Assembly: GCF_905332535.1 (NCBI RefSeq)
Contig: NZ_CAJOCF010000002.1
Span: 62,001-126,000, forward strand
Source of the DNA: Latilactobacillus fragifolii
Lineage (GTDB): Bacteria > Bacillota > Bacilli > Lactobacillales > Lactobacillaceae
DNA length: 64,000 bases
Reading direction: 5' to 3'
The position numbers were made by a program, and so were the translations under genes. The notes under the pieces are model-generated. The model did no database searches, was not told the origin of the DNA, and worked only from the letters and a program-made list of their open reading frames with translations. Shown one piece after another: positions 54,348 through 63,888 of the stretch. Each line of letters starts with the position of its first letter. Position 1 is the first letter of the stretch.

Positions 54348-55220
54348 ATGCGTAAAACTTTAATTGGATTAGGCGTCCTCACACTAGGCGTTATTTGTTT
54401 AAAAGGATCTGTTTCAGCTGCTACGGCTGATCAAAGCTTGAAAACAGTCGAGACTGAATTAAAGAGTTATTTGAAAACGCGAAAAATCCCATTCACCGGT
54501 AGAGGTTATAAAACATATCTTTTAAACCAGTTAATGTTTCAAAAGGATAAAGTCCTGGCCAAAAAATCAAATTATCAAGATCTATTGGTCTATATGGCGG
54601 CTTATCTCGATAATGAAACTAATCAGCACCCTAATTTTGAATTACAAACCGTTGATGGGCATGTTAAAGAATATCAGCGAGTAGCCTCGGAGAAAACGAC
54701 GCCATTAAGTGAAGCCGTTAAAGTCAACCCTGAAAAAGTAAAAGAATACACCCAAAAGTGGTGGAATCACCGTAACCCAGAGTTCCAAGACTGGAACCCC
54801 AATAACTGTATGAACTATGTTTCCCAATTATTGTTTGCAGGCGGCGTAAAAATGGCGGCGCCGACGCCAGTTCCTGATGTGAATATTTATGGTGGCACAC
54901 ATTGGTATAGCTATCGAAAACCCGATTATGTTAATCAATATTGCCAATCTGTCTCTTGGATTAATGTCAATGCTTTCTATGATTACTGGTCGCAATCACA
55001 ACCCGTTATTGAAGCGGCCCACTTAAACATCATGCAAGATGCAGAAGTCGGCGATGTTGTTCAACTACAATCGACTGCCGGCGGGGATTGGTACCATGCG
55101 ATGATGGTAATTGATAAAGATCAAGAAACGGTTTATTTAACGGGAAATGATAACAATCGTGAAAGAATGGACATCAGAGATATTAGCAACACCAATTTCC
55201 GGTTAATTAAGTTCACTTAA
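54348..55220 (+). CDS. Secreted Amidase_6-domain cell-wall hydrolase
   Basis: A 290-residue exported protein. Signal peptide about 1-24 (IGLGVLTLGVICLKGSVSAA). A helical region (about 25-140) precedes an Amidase_6 domain: NPNNCMNYVSQLLFAGGV (about 158, presumed nucleophilic Cys in NCxNxVSQ), HWYSYRKPDY (about 184), SWINVNAFYDYW (about 204) and GGDWYHAMMVID (about 244, presumed catalytic His). This fold cleaves amide bonds in cell-wall peptides. AAAAGGAGGTGACG is a strong ribosome binding site. It is divergently paired with the GH25 gene. Confidence 0.9.
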   Translation: MRKTLIGLGVLTLGVICLKGSVSAATADQSLKTVETELKSYLKTRKIPFTGRGYKTYLLNQLMFQKDKVLAKKSNYQDLLVYMAAYLDNETNQHPNFELQTVDGHVKEYQRVASEKTTPLSEAVKVNPEKVKEYTQKWWNHRNPEFQDWNPNNCMNYVSQLLFAGGVKMAAPTPVPDVNIYGGTHWYSYRKPDYVNQYCQSVSWINVNAFYDYWSQSQPVIEAAHLNIMQDAEVGDVVQLQSTAGGDWYHAMMVIDKDQETVYLTGNDNNRERMDIRDISNTNFRLIKFT

Positions 55221-55249
55221 TGCTAGTACAAATAATAATTTTTAAGTTT

Positions 55250-55280
55250 AACGACACTTTGAACGGTGTCGTTTTTTTTA
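55250..55280 (+). terminator. Intrinsic terminator of the Amidase_6 gene
   Basis: AACGACAC (55250-55257) pairs with GTGTCGTT (55266-55273) and is followed by TTTTTTT. Confidence 0.85.
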
Positions 55281-55295
55281 TTTCGAAAATAAAAT

Positions 55296-55337
55296 TAGGC
55301 AGCACACTAACGATAAATATCGCTAATGTGCTGCCTA
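55296..55337 (-). terminator. Intrinsic terminator of the WxL fragment
   Basis: TAGGCAGCACA pairs with TGTGCTGCCTA, with inner CGATA/TATCG pairing. On the minus strand it is followed by ATTTTATTTT. Confidence 0.8.
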
Positions 55338-55381
55338 GAAAGGACCACTAACTCTTGATTTACTTGCTCGGTCGTCCTAAT

Positions 55382-56062
55382 TCATGCTGCTGGTACTTCC
55401 GGTTGCGTGCTATTAAGGGTCCATGTAATTTCACTGGCAAAAGTTTCACCAATTTTAAGTTGCAACGCTGGATTGGCGTTCAATAATAGATTCCCCGTTA
55501 CCGACCAAGTATTTGAAGACTTACCCGATGCAATCGCTGTTTCACTATTGTTATCAATTAGCCCGAGGTTCGCAATACCTGGTAGCCCACTCATATTAAT
55601 GGTTGTAGTACTCAATTGCTGACCCTCTTTAGACGCCATTTTAGTCATTTTAGCGGTTAATTTCCAACCCGGCTCAACTCTCGTATCGGTAATTTTTAAC
55701 CTATCACTGACTGCATAGCGCTGTTTTTGAGCACTTGTCCCTGCGTAAACATCTTTGGCTAAAACGTTCCCAAATCTAAAATTAGGCACTTGATCCAACG
55801 TTAACTTACCTAGTGCTGGCTGCACTTGTAATTCAGCCTTATTAGAAAGTACTGCCACTTCTTTTTTATTCGCAGCTTCTTCAGAATTAACACTAGTGGT
55901 CAATGTTAGCTGTGCTTGATAACTCTTGCCACTAGCTGTTGCGGCCGCAGCTTGTTTCATAAAGGAACTGTTTTTAGCAAACGTTAACGGTTGCGCCGTA
56001 TTTAAATCAGCCAAATTATTAATATCACCGCTACTGTTAGTCACACCACTATTGGCAGGTAA
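55382..56062 (-). pseudogene. C-terminal part of a WxL surface protein, 5' end lost
   Basis: About 225 residues of a WxL protein remain: SYQAQLTLTTSVNSEE, LTLDQVPNFRFGNVLAKD (the linker typical of small WxL proteins), WKLTAKMTKM and the C-terminal EITWTLNSTQPEVPAA. Upstream of about 56062 the same frame continues only as antisense of an aldo/keto reductase gene. The signal peptide and the first third of the mature protein are therefore missing. It differs in sequence from the three other WxL genes in the window. Its own terminator survives. Confidence 0.82.
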
Positions 56063-56065
56063 TGG

Positions 56066-56846
56066 TATGGGCCGTTCAGAAGAAGTACTTGGAGAAGCAT
56101 TAAAAAAACATGACCGAAGCACGTACCAACTTTCAACGAAGTTTACGCCACAAATTGCCGATAGCAGCGATAACCCAGTTGAAACCATGTTAGATGCTAG
56201 TTTGAAACGCCTAAACACTGATTACATTGATCTTTATTGGATCCATAATCCGGCTGATGTTGAAAAATGGACGCCCTATCTGATTCCATTATTAAAGAGC
56301 GGAAAAATAAAACATGTCGGCGTCTCTAATCATAATATTGAACAAATTAAATTAGCAGATCGTATTTTAGGTGAAGCAGGTTATCGTGTAGAAGCTGTTC
56401 AAAATCATTTTAGCTTACTTTATCGTAGTTCTGAACAAGCTGGTGTCCTTGATTATTGTCAGGAGTATAACATTAAATTCTTTGCGTACATGGTACTCGA
56501 ACAAGGCGCATTGACAGGCCGCTATAATGTTGATAACCCATTACCGGCTGGTAGCGATCGCGCTAACATTTATAATGGGTTACTTCCACAACTACAAGCT
56601 TTAACAGACCAGATGCAAGCAATGGGGGCAAAACGTGGTGTTTCCACCGCGGATATTGCGACGGCATGGGCCATTGCAAAAGGCACTACTCCGATTATTG
56701 GGATTACTAAACCTAAATATATCGATGATGAAATCTTAGTTAATAAAATCAAACTCACTGCTGAAGAAATCAGTCTGTTGGAAAGTTTGGCTGACAATGC
56801 AAATGTTGATACCCGTGGCGGATGGGAACAACCAATGGATGCCTAA
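56066..56846 (+). pseudogene. Aldo/keto reductase gene lacking its 5' end
   Basis: The frame reads GMGRSEEVLGEALKKH (normally about residue 55 of the family), then LNTDYIDLYWIHNPADVEKW, KIKHVGVSNHNIEQI, AVQNHFSLLYRSSE, FFAYMVLEQGALTGRY and TPIIGITKPKYIDDE, and ends EQPMDA. The N-terminal segment with the catalytic Tyr and the Asp of the DTA motif is gone; upstream codons are antisense to the WxL fragment. About 260 of roughly 315-320 residues remain. Probably inactive. Confidence 0.85.
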
Positions 56847-56858
56847 CAAGCAACGTTC

Positions 56859-56890
56859 AAGAAGAAGGTCATATGACCTTCTTCTTTTTT
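56859..56890 (+). terminator. Intrinsic terminator of the aldo/keto reductase remnant
   Basis: Perfect palindrome AAGAAGAAGGTCAT / ATGACCTTCTTCTT followed by TTTT. Confidence 0.88.
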
Positions 56891-56917
56891 CTTCTAAAAC
56901 CACCAAAATTAACCGTC

Positions 56918-56955
56918 AAAAAAAGCAAGACAGCGGCTGGCCTCCGCTGTCTTGC
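56918..56955 (-). terminator. Intrinsic terminator of crtN-crtM
   Basis: GCAAGACAGCGG (56925-56936) pairs with CCGCTGTCTTGC (56944-56955), loop CTGGCCT, followed on the minus strand by TTTTTTTGACG. It lies about 90 bp after the crtM stop. Confidence 0.9.
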
Positions 56956-57045
56956 CTGAACACTCTTTCTTGATACCTCATAATCGGTCATTTAGTCTGG
57001 TATTGATAATATCATGACTATCAGTTAATCGATTTTTTAACCGGC

Positions 57046-57903
57046 TTAGATAATTTGATACTTTTTCAAAAGTGCTAATTTTCTGCGCTTGCTAACGCTT
57101 TGTCGCTTAGAAAATACATCGTAGTGGTTGCGTCTAATTTCATTTAATAACTCTCGATAGATAACCACCGCACTCAATAATGCCTTTTGCGCATCTTCAT
57201 CGACCAACGCCATCATACTTAATGAACTTGTATATAAAGCTTCCGCTCTACGCGCTAATGACTCCCACAATTCGATAAAATGCGTCGTTACTTTCCCTTC
57301 AGCTAACATTTTAGGCGTTACTGAATAAGCTTGCATCTCTTCTTTGGGGAGATAAATTCGGTTATTTTGTAAATCTTCACCTACGTCTCTTAAGATATTT
57401 GTAATTTGCATTGCTTGACCTAACTGTTTTGCCTGTACTTTTATTTTTGAATAGCGACTAGCAAGAATCGGTAAAAGCATCAACCCAACGCTACTAGCAA
57501 CATAGTAGGCATAATCTAATAGTTGTTGGTAAGATGTCGGTTGCTCGAATTGATAATCCATTTTCTGACCAATTAACATATCTTGAAAATATTGGGTGTC
57601 CAGTGAATAATGACTAAAAACGACACTTAACGCTCTCCAAATGGGCGTATCAGGTTGCTTATTATTTTTAAATAAAGTGAGTTGCTCTTCCAACGCTATT
57701 ATTTTTTGAATAGCGCCCTCTTCATCGATAGCGTCGTCAGCAACCCTACAAAATGCATATATCGCATACACACTTTGTGCTTTAGTTTTAGGTAATTGTG
57801 AAAATGCTGTGTAAAAAGACTGCGAATGTTTTTTAATAATATTCTCACAGAATTTGAAATCTTCTTGTCTACTCTCAAATGATTGGGGGTCAAGGCCGGT
57901 CAT
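57046..57903 (-). CDS. crtM: Dehydrosqualene (4,4'-diapophytoene) synthase
   Basis: Condenses two farnesyl diphosphates head to head into C30 4,4'-diapophytoene. The 285 residues carry both aspartate-rich motifs of squalene/phytoene synthases: AFCRVADDAIDEEG (about 52) and ITNILRDVGEDLQNNRIYLP (about 168), plus SFYTAFSQLPKTKAQSVYAIY near the N terminus. It overlaps the 3' end of crtN by 14 bp, so the two enzymes are co-translated from one message. Confidence 0.95.
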   Translation of the reverse strand: MTGLDPQSFESRQEDFKFCENIIKKHSQSFYTAFSQLPKTKAQSVYAIYAFCRVADDAIDEEGAIQKIIALEEQLTLFKNNKQPDTPIWRALSVVFSHYSLDTQYFQDMLIGQKMDYQFEQPTSYQQLLDYAYYVASSVGLMLLPILASRYSKIKVQAKQLGQAMQITNILRDVGEDLQNNRIYLPKEEMQAYSVTPKMLAEGKVTTHFIELWESLARRAEALYTSSLSMMALVDEDAQKALLSAVVIYRELLNEIRRNHYDVFSKRQSVSKRRKLALLKKYQII

Positions 57904-59380
57904 CTTTAACTAGCTCCTCTACAGCTAACTTAGCACTTTGCATAACGATTGGGACACCTGCACCAGGATGCGTGCTACTACCACAAAAATATAAATTTTC
58001 AGCATACTTAAATTTGTTATGTGGCCGATAATAGTTACTTTGAGAAAGGGTTGGTTTTAACCCAAATGTCGCCCCATTAAACGCATTAAAGTTGTCTTTA
58101 AACTTCTTGGGGGTATAGCAGTCTTCGAATACTATGTGTTCCTCAATATCTTTAAAAACTGTTCGTTGTTTAATCAAATCAATAATCTTATTTCGATATT
58201 GATGTTGCATTTCGTCTGACCAATCAGAAAATTTAGAAAGTTCCGGTACTGGGACTAACACATATAATGCTTCTTGGTTATCTGGCGCTAAATCTGCATC
58301 CATTAATGATGGCCGATATAAATAAAATGAAGGATCTTCGGGTAAAGTACCTTTTTCAAATAACTCATCAACATTTAACTTGAAATCATCCGCAAAATAG
58401 ATATTATGCACGGAACTCGTTGGATACTTTTTATCCAAACCTAAGTAAAGGACAAAACAGGAACAAGAATATGCCATATTATCAATTTTTTTATTGGTAT
58501 ACTTCCCACGTTGCTTTTCATCTGGAATTAATTCTCGCATGGCATACGGAAAATCAACATTACAGATTACAGCATCGGCATTAATCACAGTATTGTTCAC
58601 CTTAATGCCCGTTGTTTTGCGATTTTCAATCACTAACTCTTCTACGGGTGCATTATAGACAATTTCACCACCCAATTCCTTAAATAGCTTAGCGACAGCT
58701 GTTGCTACCGTATACATGCCACCTTTAATGTAGTGAACACCGTACAGCAACTCAATCATCGGAATAATCGTATAAAGTGACGGGCCTTGATAAGGTGATA
58801 TGCCAATATAGAGGGTTTGAAAAGCAAGCGATTTTCTGAGACGTTCATCTTTAACGTACTTAGAAATTGAAGAATACGCATCATTAAACGTTTTTAACTT
58901 AAGCCCTGCATAAATAGACTTAGGATTATAAAAGTCCAAGGGGCCCCGGAAAGATTTGGTCAAAAATGCATTTTTAGCAATGAGGTAGCGCTTATAAATA
59001 TCGGTCAAAAACTGCAAATAACCTTGCGCATCTTCTTCAGATATCTTTTCTAAAGTCTTAACAAGCTGAACCAAATCACTAGTAAATGATAGCTTTTCTT
59101 CATCCCGGAAGAATAGGTCTAACATCGGCTCAACTTTTTGCATCGGGATATAGTCATCCGGATTACGATCACAAAATTCAAAAATCTCTCGGTAAATATC
59201 CGGCATCATAACGATTGTCGGCCCTACGTCAAAAGTAAAACCACCAGATTTTATTTGGTTCATTTTACCACCAGGAGTGGCTTCCTTTTCATAGATAGTG
59301 ACGTTATAGCCTAATTTTTGTAGACGAACCGCAGCAGTGAGCCCACCAATGCCGGCGCCAACCACAATAATATTTTTCAT
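57890..59380 (-). CDS. crtN: Dehydrosqualene desaturase
   Basis: FAD enzyme that desaturates 4,4'-diapophytoene stepwise to the yellow 4,4'-diaponeurosporene. The 496 residues start with the dinucleotide-binding fold IVVGAGIGGLTAAVRLQKLG and YEKEATPGGKMNQ, and end with the carotenoid-oxidoreductase signature FCGSSTHPGAGVPIVMQSAKLA. With crtM it makes a C30 carotenoid that protects membranes against oxygen stress. The genes crtO, crtP and crtQ needed for staphyloxanthin are not next to it. Confidence 0.96.
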   Translation of the reverse strand: MKNIIVVGAGIGGLTAAVRLQKLGYNVTIYEKEATPGGKMNQIKSGGFTFDVGPTIVMMPDIYREIFEFCDRNPDDYIPMQKVEPMLDLFFRDEEKLSFTSDLVQLVKTLEKISEEDAQGYLQFLTDIYKRYLIAKNAFLTKSFRGPLDFYNPKSIYAGLKLKTFNDAYSSISKYVKDERLRKSLAFQTLYIGISPYQGPSLYTIIPMIELLYGVHYIKGGMYTVATAVAKLFKELGGEIVYNAPVEELVIENRKTTGIKVNNTVINADAVICNVDFPYAMRELIPDEKQRGKYTNKKIDNMAYSCSCFVLYLGLDKKYPTSSVHNIYFADDFKLNVDELFEKGTLPEDPSFYLYRPSLMDADLAPDNQEALYVLVPVPELSKFSDWSDEMQHQYRNKIIDLIKQRTVFKDIEEHIVFEDCYTPKKFKDNFNAFNGATFGLKPTLSQSNYYRPHNKFKYAENLYFCGSSTHPGAGVPIVMQSAKLAVEELVKDDRP

Positions 59381-59734
59381 GTTAATTTGCTTCCCTTATT
59401 TAATTATATTTACGTTACTATTGTCATCAATAACCTGTTATTACTCTTCAAGTATAGCAATTGAAACTCTAAAATTGTAGCCTATAATTTTTAAAATATA
59501 AAAAAAATGCCATCATAATACTTAAAAATTACACATTCTGACAAGCTAATAATGCTTAAACTAGTTAGTGCTGGCTGTTGCGTGCGAGAGTGCCCCATAA
59601 AAATCATTCTCATATTAACCATTCATGTTCTCATTTTATCCTTTTAAATAATCACCATCGGCTACTGATCCTATGTTTACTTATCCTATTAAATCAACTA
59701 GAATTAAGATAGCTTTAAATTAAGGAGTGATTAG
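59381..59734. promoter_or_regulatory. Divergent control region of crtN and pepC
   Basis: A TATACT -10 for crtN can be read on the minus strand at 59451-59456 with a poor -35. AAGGAG precedes the pepC ATG. The central ~200 bp hold no gene, repeat or palindrome that I can support. Confidence 0.4.
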
Positions 59735-61057
59735 ATGACTCGCGAAATTACACATGCTAATTTAATGAAGATGCGCCAAGCACTCGCCGCCACGCCGCAA
59801 GCCGCAACATTACGAAATGCCGTTATGAACAACGGCATTAACGCGGTCGCTCAGCGCCCTGATGCTGCCGTAACCCTTGATCCAACCTATTCAATCGACT
59901 TGCCAACTGGTAAGGTCAGCTTCCAAAAAAAGAGTGGTCGTTGTTGGTTATTTGCCACCCTCAATACCCTTCGCCATGATTTTGAACAAAAATATCATGT
60001 GAAGCACTTTGAACTATCTCAAAACTATCTATCATTCTGGGATCGAATTGAAAAAGCTAATCTTTTTTATGAAAAAATCCTCGCCACAGCTACCAAACCC
60101 ATTACGGATCGGGAAGTTGCTTTCGCGCTTGCTGGCCCTAATTTTGACGGTGGTCAATGGGATAACGCAGTCGCATTGATTCAAAAATACGGTGCCGTCC
60201 CTAAATCTGTTATGCCCGAGACTTACAACAGTGACTTAACAACTGAATTTAACAGTACTTTAAACCTTAAATTACGCAAAGATGCCATTAAACTTCGCCA
60301 ATTAGTTGCTAATCAAGCCTCTGCTGACAAAATCAGCGAAACCAAAACAGCAATGCTAAGCGAAATTTACCGCCTCTGCGTTTACGCGTTTGGCGAACCC
60401 GTTGAAACATTCGATTTCGCCTATCGCGATAATGATCAACAATATCACCTTGAGCAAGGATTAACACCGCTGAGCTTCTATCAAAAATATTTGAATCGTC
60501 ATTTCGATGATTACATCACAGTTGTCAGCAGTCCGCAAGCAAGTAAACACTATAACCAACTTTACAGTTTAGACGCACAAGATACTGTGGTTGAAGGCCA
60601 TCCAATGCGCCTGTTGAACCTTCCACCCGACCGGTTAAAAGCACTAGCGATTCAAGCCCTTAAAGCTGGCGAAACAGTCTGGTTTGGTAACGATGTGCTC
60701 GCCGACTTAGACCGGCAAAAAGGATGGTTAGACAGCAATCTCTACGACTACTCAAGCCTCTTTGGCATTGATTTAACCATGCCTAAAGACCAACGACTCG
60801 ACTATCGCCAAGGCGTTGTTTCGCATGCGATGACCCTCACTGGTGTCGATCTTGTAGACGATCAACCAACTAAATGGAAAGTTGAAAATACTTGGAGTGA
60901 CCAAGTCGGTTATAAAGGTTACTTCAGCATGAGCGACGCTTGGTTTGACGACTATGTATACGAAGTGGTTATCAAAAAAGAAACCCTCACAAAAGAAGAA
61001 CAAGCTCTACTCAACCAACCCCCAATCAAACTAGCCCCATGGGATGCATTACAATAG
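59735..61057 (+). CDS. pepC: Cysteine aminopeptidase C, first copy
   Basis: Cytoplasmic bleomycin-hydrolase-family (C1B) aminopeptidase that releases N-terminal amino acids from peptides, a hexameric enzyme of the lactobacillus proteolytic system. The 440 residues carry the catalytic Cys in QKKSGRCWLFATLNT (about 70), His in VSHAMTLTGVDLV (about 365) and Asn in VENTWSDQVG (about 386). The C-terminal self-processing tail is APWDALQ. It is about 60% identical by eye to the next gene, a tandem duplicate. ATG follows AAGGAG. Confidence 0.95.
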   Translation: MTREITHANLMKMRQALAATPQAATLRNAVMNNGINAVAQRPDAAVTLDPTYSIDLPTGKVSFQKKSGRCWLFATLNTLRHDFEQKYHVKHFELSQNYLSFWDRIEKANLFYEKILATATKPITDREVAFALAGPNFDGGQWDNAVALIQKYGAVPKSVMPETYNSDLTTEFNSTLNLKLRKDAIKLRQLVANQASADKISETKTAMLSEIYRLCVYAFGEPVETFDFAYRDNDQQYHLEQGLTPLSFYQKYLNRHFDDYITVVSSPQASKHYNQLYSLDAQDTVVEGHPMRLLNLPPDRLKALAIQALKAGETVWFGNDVLADLDRQKGWLDSNLYDYSSLFGIDLTMPKDQRLDYRQGVVSHAMTLTGVDLVDDQPTKWKVENTWSDQVGYKGYFSMSDAWFDDYVYEVVIKKETLTKEEQALLNQPPIKLAPWDALQ

Positions 61058-61190
61058 AATAATGGGACAACTTTTAAGCATTCACACAGGGCGGTGAATA
61101 AATAATACAAGCTAAACACAGCCGTATGGTTTGGAAAGCACCTTAAGCAATATCAATAATCTAGCTCAATTCCTAAGGAGGTTTTTTTCA

Positions 61191-62537
61191 ATGGTTCAAT
61201 CAATTACACCCGAAAATATTCAACAGTTTAAAGCAGACTTCCAAGCAGTTCCACAAGCAAACGTTATTAAAAATGCTGTGATGAACAATGGCTTTTTAGC
61301 CAGTAGTCAAAATACAACTTCAAAGGCCTTAATGGCCCCCGTTTTTTCAATCGATCTAGAGACTGGTGCTGTTTCAAATCAGAAGCAATCTGGTCGTTGC
61401 TGGATGTTTGCCGCGTTAAATACAATGCGCCACAGTCTTCAAAAGCAATTCAATATTAAAGATTTCGAACTATCCCAAAACTATACCAACTTCTGGGATA
61501 AATTCGAAAAATCAAATTACTTCTACGAAAATGTTTTGAAGACCGCCAACCGACCAATCGGTGACCGGAAAGTCGATTTCTTAATGGCCACGCCGCAACA
61601 AGATGGTGGGCAATGGGATATGTTATGTGCTTTGATCGAAAAATACGGCATCGTGCCTAAGTCGGTGATGCCCGAAACTTACAACAGTGAAAAATCGAGT
61701 GAACTCAATAGTGTTTTAAACCTTAAGCTCCGTAAAGATGCCGTCGCATTACGGCAACTAGTGGCCGACGGGGTCAGCGAAACCGATATTCAAGCTAAAA
61801 AAGATATACTATTAACCGAGGTTTATCGGATACTCGTCTATGCCCTTGGTGAACCTCCCGTTGAATTCGACTTTGAATACCGCGACGATAATCATCACTA
61901 CCATATTGAAAAAGGACTTACACCACAAACGTTCTATCAAAAATACGTTGGTTGGGATTTGGAAAATTATGTCTCATTGATTAACTCCCCAACCGCCGAC
62001 AAACCTTACAACCACTTATACAGCGTTGAAATGTTGGGAAACGTGGTTGGGGGCCGTGAAGTTCGTCATTTAAACCTTGATATCAACACTTTCAAACAAC
62101 TGGTAATTAAGCAACTCCAAGCTGGCGAATCCGTTTGGTTCGGTAGCGATGTTGGTCAATCATCTGATCGCAAACGCGGCATCATGGATACTGAAATCTA
62201 TCAAGAAGCTGCTATGCTGGGGATGGATCTTTCAATGTCAAAAGACCAACGTCTCGATTATGGTGAAAGCCTCATGACCCATGCGATGGTCATCACCGGT
62301 GTTGACCTTGTCGATGGCCAACCAACCAAATGGAAGGTTGAAAACTCTTGGGGCGACAAAGTTGGCACAAAAGGTTATTTCGTGATGAGTGATAGTTGGT
62401 TTGACGAATTTGTTTATCAAATCGTGATCAACAAACGCTTCTTGACAGATGACATGAAACGGATTGAAACCGAAGAATACGATCACCCAACCGTTCTTGC
62501 CCCATGGGATCCAATGGGCGCCTTAGCAAGTCATTAA
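61191..62537 (+). CDS. pepC: Cysteine aminopeptidase C, second copy
   Basis: A 448-residue paralogue of the previous gene. Catalytic Cys is in QKQSGRCWMFAALNT, His in MTHAMVITGVDLV, Asn in VENSWGDKVG; this copy keeps the more usual NSWG and WMFAA forms. The tail extends to APWDPMGALASH. I chose ATG 61191 because AAGGAGG lies just upstream; a start 60 bp earlier would put the ribosome binding site inside the gene. 133 bp separate the copies and the second has its own terminator, so they may be regulated separately. Confidence 0.96.
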   Translation: MVQSITPENIQQFKADFQAVPQANVIKNAVMNNGFLASSQNTTSKALMAPVFSIDLETGAVSNQKQSGRCWMFAALNTMRHSLQKQFNIKDFELSQNYTNFWDKFEKSNYFYENVLKTANRPIGDRKVDFLMATPQQDGGQWDMLCALIEKYGIVPKSVMPETYNSEKSSELNSVLNLKLRKDAVALRQLVADGVSETDIQAKKDILLTEVYRILVYALGEPPVEFDFEYRDDNHHYHIEKGLTPQTFYQKYVGWDLENYVSLINSPTADKPYNHLYSVEMLGNVVGGREVRHLNLDINTFKQLVIKQLQAGESVWFGSDVGQSSDRKRGIMDTEIYQEAAMLGMDLSMSKDQRLDYGESLMTHAMVITGVDLVDGQPTKWKVENSWGDKVGTKGYFVMSDSWFDEFVYQIVINKRFLTDDMKRIETEEYDHPTVLAPWDPMGALASH

Positions 62538-62543
62538 ACATTA

Positions 62544-62580
62544 AAAGACCCGGATAATTTAAATTATCTGGGTCTTTTTT
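62544..62580. terminator. Terminator of the second pepC gene (bidirectional)
   Basis: AAAGACCCGGATAATTT pairs with AAATTATCTGGGTCTTT (one G-T pair), then TTT. On the minus strand it also lies just beyond the M20 remnant. Confidence 0.9.
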
Positions 62581-62839
62581 ATTTACCAGTCCCTACTGCC
62601 AGTAAACTATCATAATAAATCTGCATCATCATTTGCCAATCACTGAACCGTAGCCATTCATCGCCTTTATGCGCAATGCCTTTTTGGCCTGGAAAGGATG
62701 GCCCAAACGCGATGATGGTCGGTAACGCCCGGGCATAAGTCACACCGGTGGTTGTGACCGGTGTCCCGTCTAAACCGGTATCCGTCGCATAAATCGCAGA
62801 AAGCTGTTGAATAAACGGTAATGTTGGATCAGTGTCTTT
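62579..62839 (-). pseudogene. C-terminal remnant of an M20-family dipeptidase gene
   Basis: An 86-codon minus-strand frame without a start codon reads DTDPTLPFIQQLSAIYATDT, TTTGVTYARALPTIIAFGP, FPGQKGIAHKGDEWLR and ends in a stop next to the pepC terminator. The GxTYARxLP...FGPxFPG...HKxDE pattern is the C-terminal metal/substrate region of PepV/Sapep-type M20 dipeptidases. The first ~380 residues are absent: the frame meets a TGA right where menA ends. A decayed gene, not listed by a simple ORF search. Confidence 0.8.
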
Positions 62840-62843
62840 TCAT

Positions 62844-63782
62844 TTAAAGATAGCAACCAATTAGCATTCCCACGAACCAAAAAACGTTGAAGATAATCAA
62901 ATTCTGAACCGCTGTGCCAAACACAACCCGTTTTTCCTGACTCTTTTGTAGTGCATGGCCATTGCGCAACAAAGTCGGGAGACTAGCAAACGCTAGTGCT
63001 GCTAGCCATGGATATAACTTCAAACCAATCCCGACAATCATCACTACATAACAGCTGTACATGTTGAGTTGATAAAGTTGAATACTGCGTTTTTTGCCGA
63101 TATAACTAATTAGTGTGTGCCGACCATTTTCTAAATCGACTGTGGCATCACAAATATTGTTCATTAACATTAAATTAGCAATTAAGAAGACCGTCGGTAA
63201 ACTCGCAACAAACACCAAAAGCACCTTCAGCCAATTCAGTTGGACTACCACCAACTGCCCCGCAAAGTGCAAATCAATCAACTGGTCCGTCGGAACGTTA
63301 ACATACACCGTTAAAAAGAAATTACCAAACCCTAACACCAAACTTGATAGTAGTTCGCCCAATGGTAACCGCGAAATTGGAAAGGGTCCGTAAGTATATA
63401 AAATCCCAATTAAGATGAACAAAACACTGATGGCTAACACGATGAAATTTGTTCGCCAGACTAAAATCAGGCCCAAAACGGTTGCCGCCCCAATAAAGCC
63501 GATTAACCAGCGCAAAGCAACTTTAGGCGCAATATTTTGCCGGCCCAACGCACTGGTTGATTGCTGGAGCGTTTCATTTTTGGCGAGATGATAGTCGTTG
63601 TAATTATTCCACCCCGTTGTGAAAACATCAATCAACACCAGTGCACAGAAGTACAGCACCGTATTAATGGGATCAATTTGATGAAAATAATACAACGTAA
63701 AGAAAAAACCAGCCATAAAGGGCATCACGCTACCCACTTTAGTGCGCAATTCGATAAAATCTAAAAATGCCTTAACCGACAT
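62844..63782 (-). CDS. menA: UbiA-family prenyltransferase, MenA-like
   Basis: A 312-residue membrane protein with about eight hydrophobic segments. The first aspartate-rich prenyl-diphosphate motif is visible as NNYNDYHLAKNE (about 60) and the second as NNICDATVDLENGR (about 208). MenA attaches a polyprenyl chain to 1,4-dihydroxy-2-naphthoate to give demethylmenaquinone. No other men genes are in the window, so the host may use imported naphthoate or make a quinone with genes elsewhere. The stop lies 4 bp from the M20 remnant. Confidence 0.85.
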   Translation of the reverse strand: MSVKAFLDFIELRTKVGSVMPFMAGFFFTLYYFHQIDPINTVLYFCALVLIDVFTTGWNNYNDYHLAKNETLQQSTSALGRQNIAPKVALRWLIGFIGAATVLGLILVWRTNFIVLAISVLFILIGILYTYGPFPISRLPLGELLSSLVLGFGNFFLTVYVNVPTDQLIDLHFAGQLVVVQLNWLKVLLVFVASLPTVFLIANLMLMNNICDATVDLENGRHTLISYIGKKRSIQLYQLNMYSCYVVMIVGIGLKLYPWLAALAFASLPTLLRNGHALQKSQEKRVVFGTAVQNLIIFNVFWFVGMLIGCYL

Positions 63783-63835
63783 CTACTCCGCCTCCGCTAT
63801 TATTCAATATAGCCATTTTACCAGAGAAGCGGCCC

Positions 63836-63880
63836 TAAATAAAAAAGAGTCTGACAGCAAAATTACTTTGTATCAGACTC
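63836..63880 (-). terminator. Intrinsic terminator of the betaine-binding protein gene
   Basis: GAGTCTGA (63847-63854) pairs with TCAGACTC (63873-63880); on the minus strand a TTTTTTATTT tract follows. Confidence 0.85.
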
Positions 63881-63888
63881 CTTGGATT

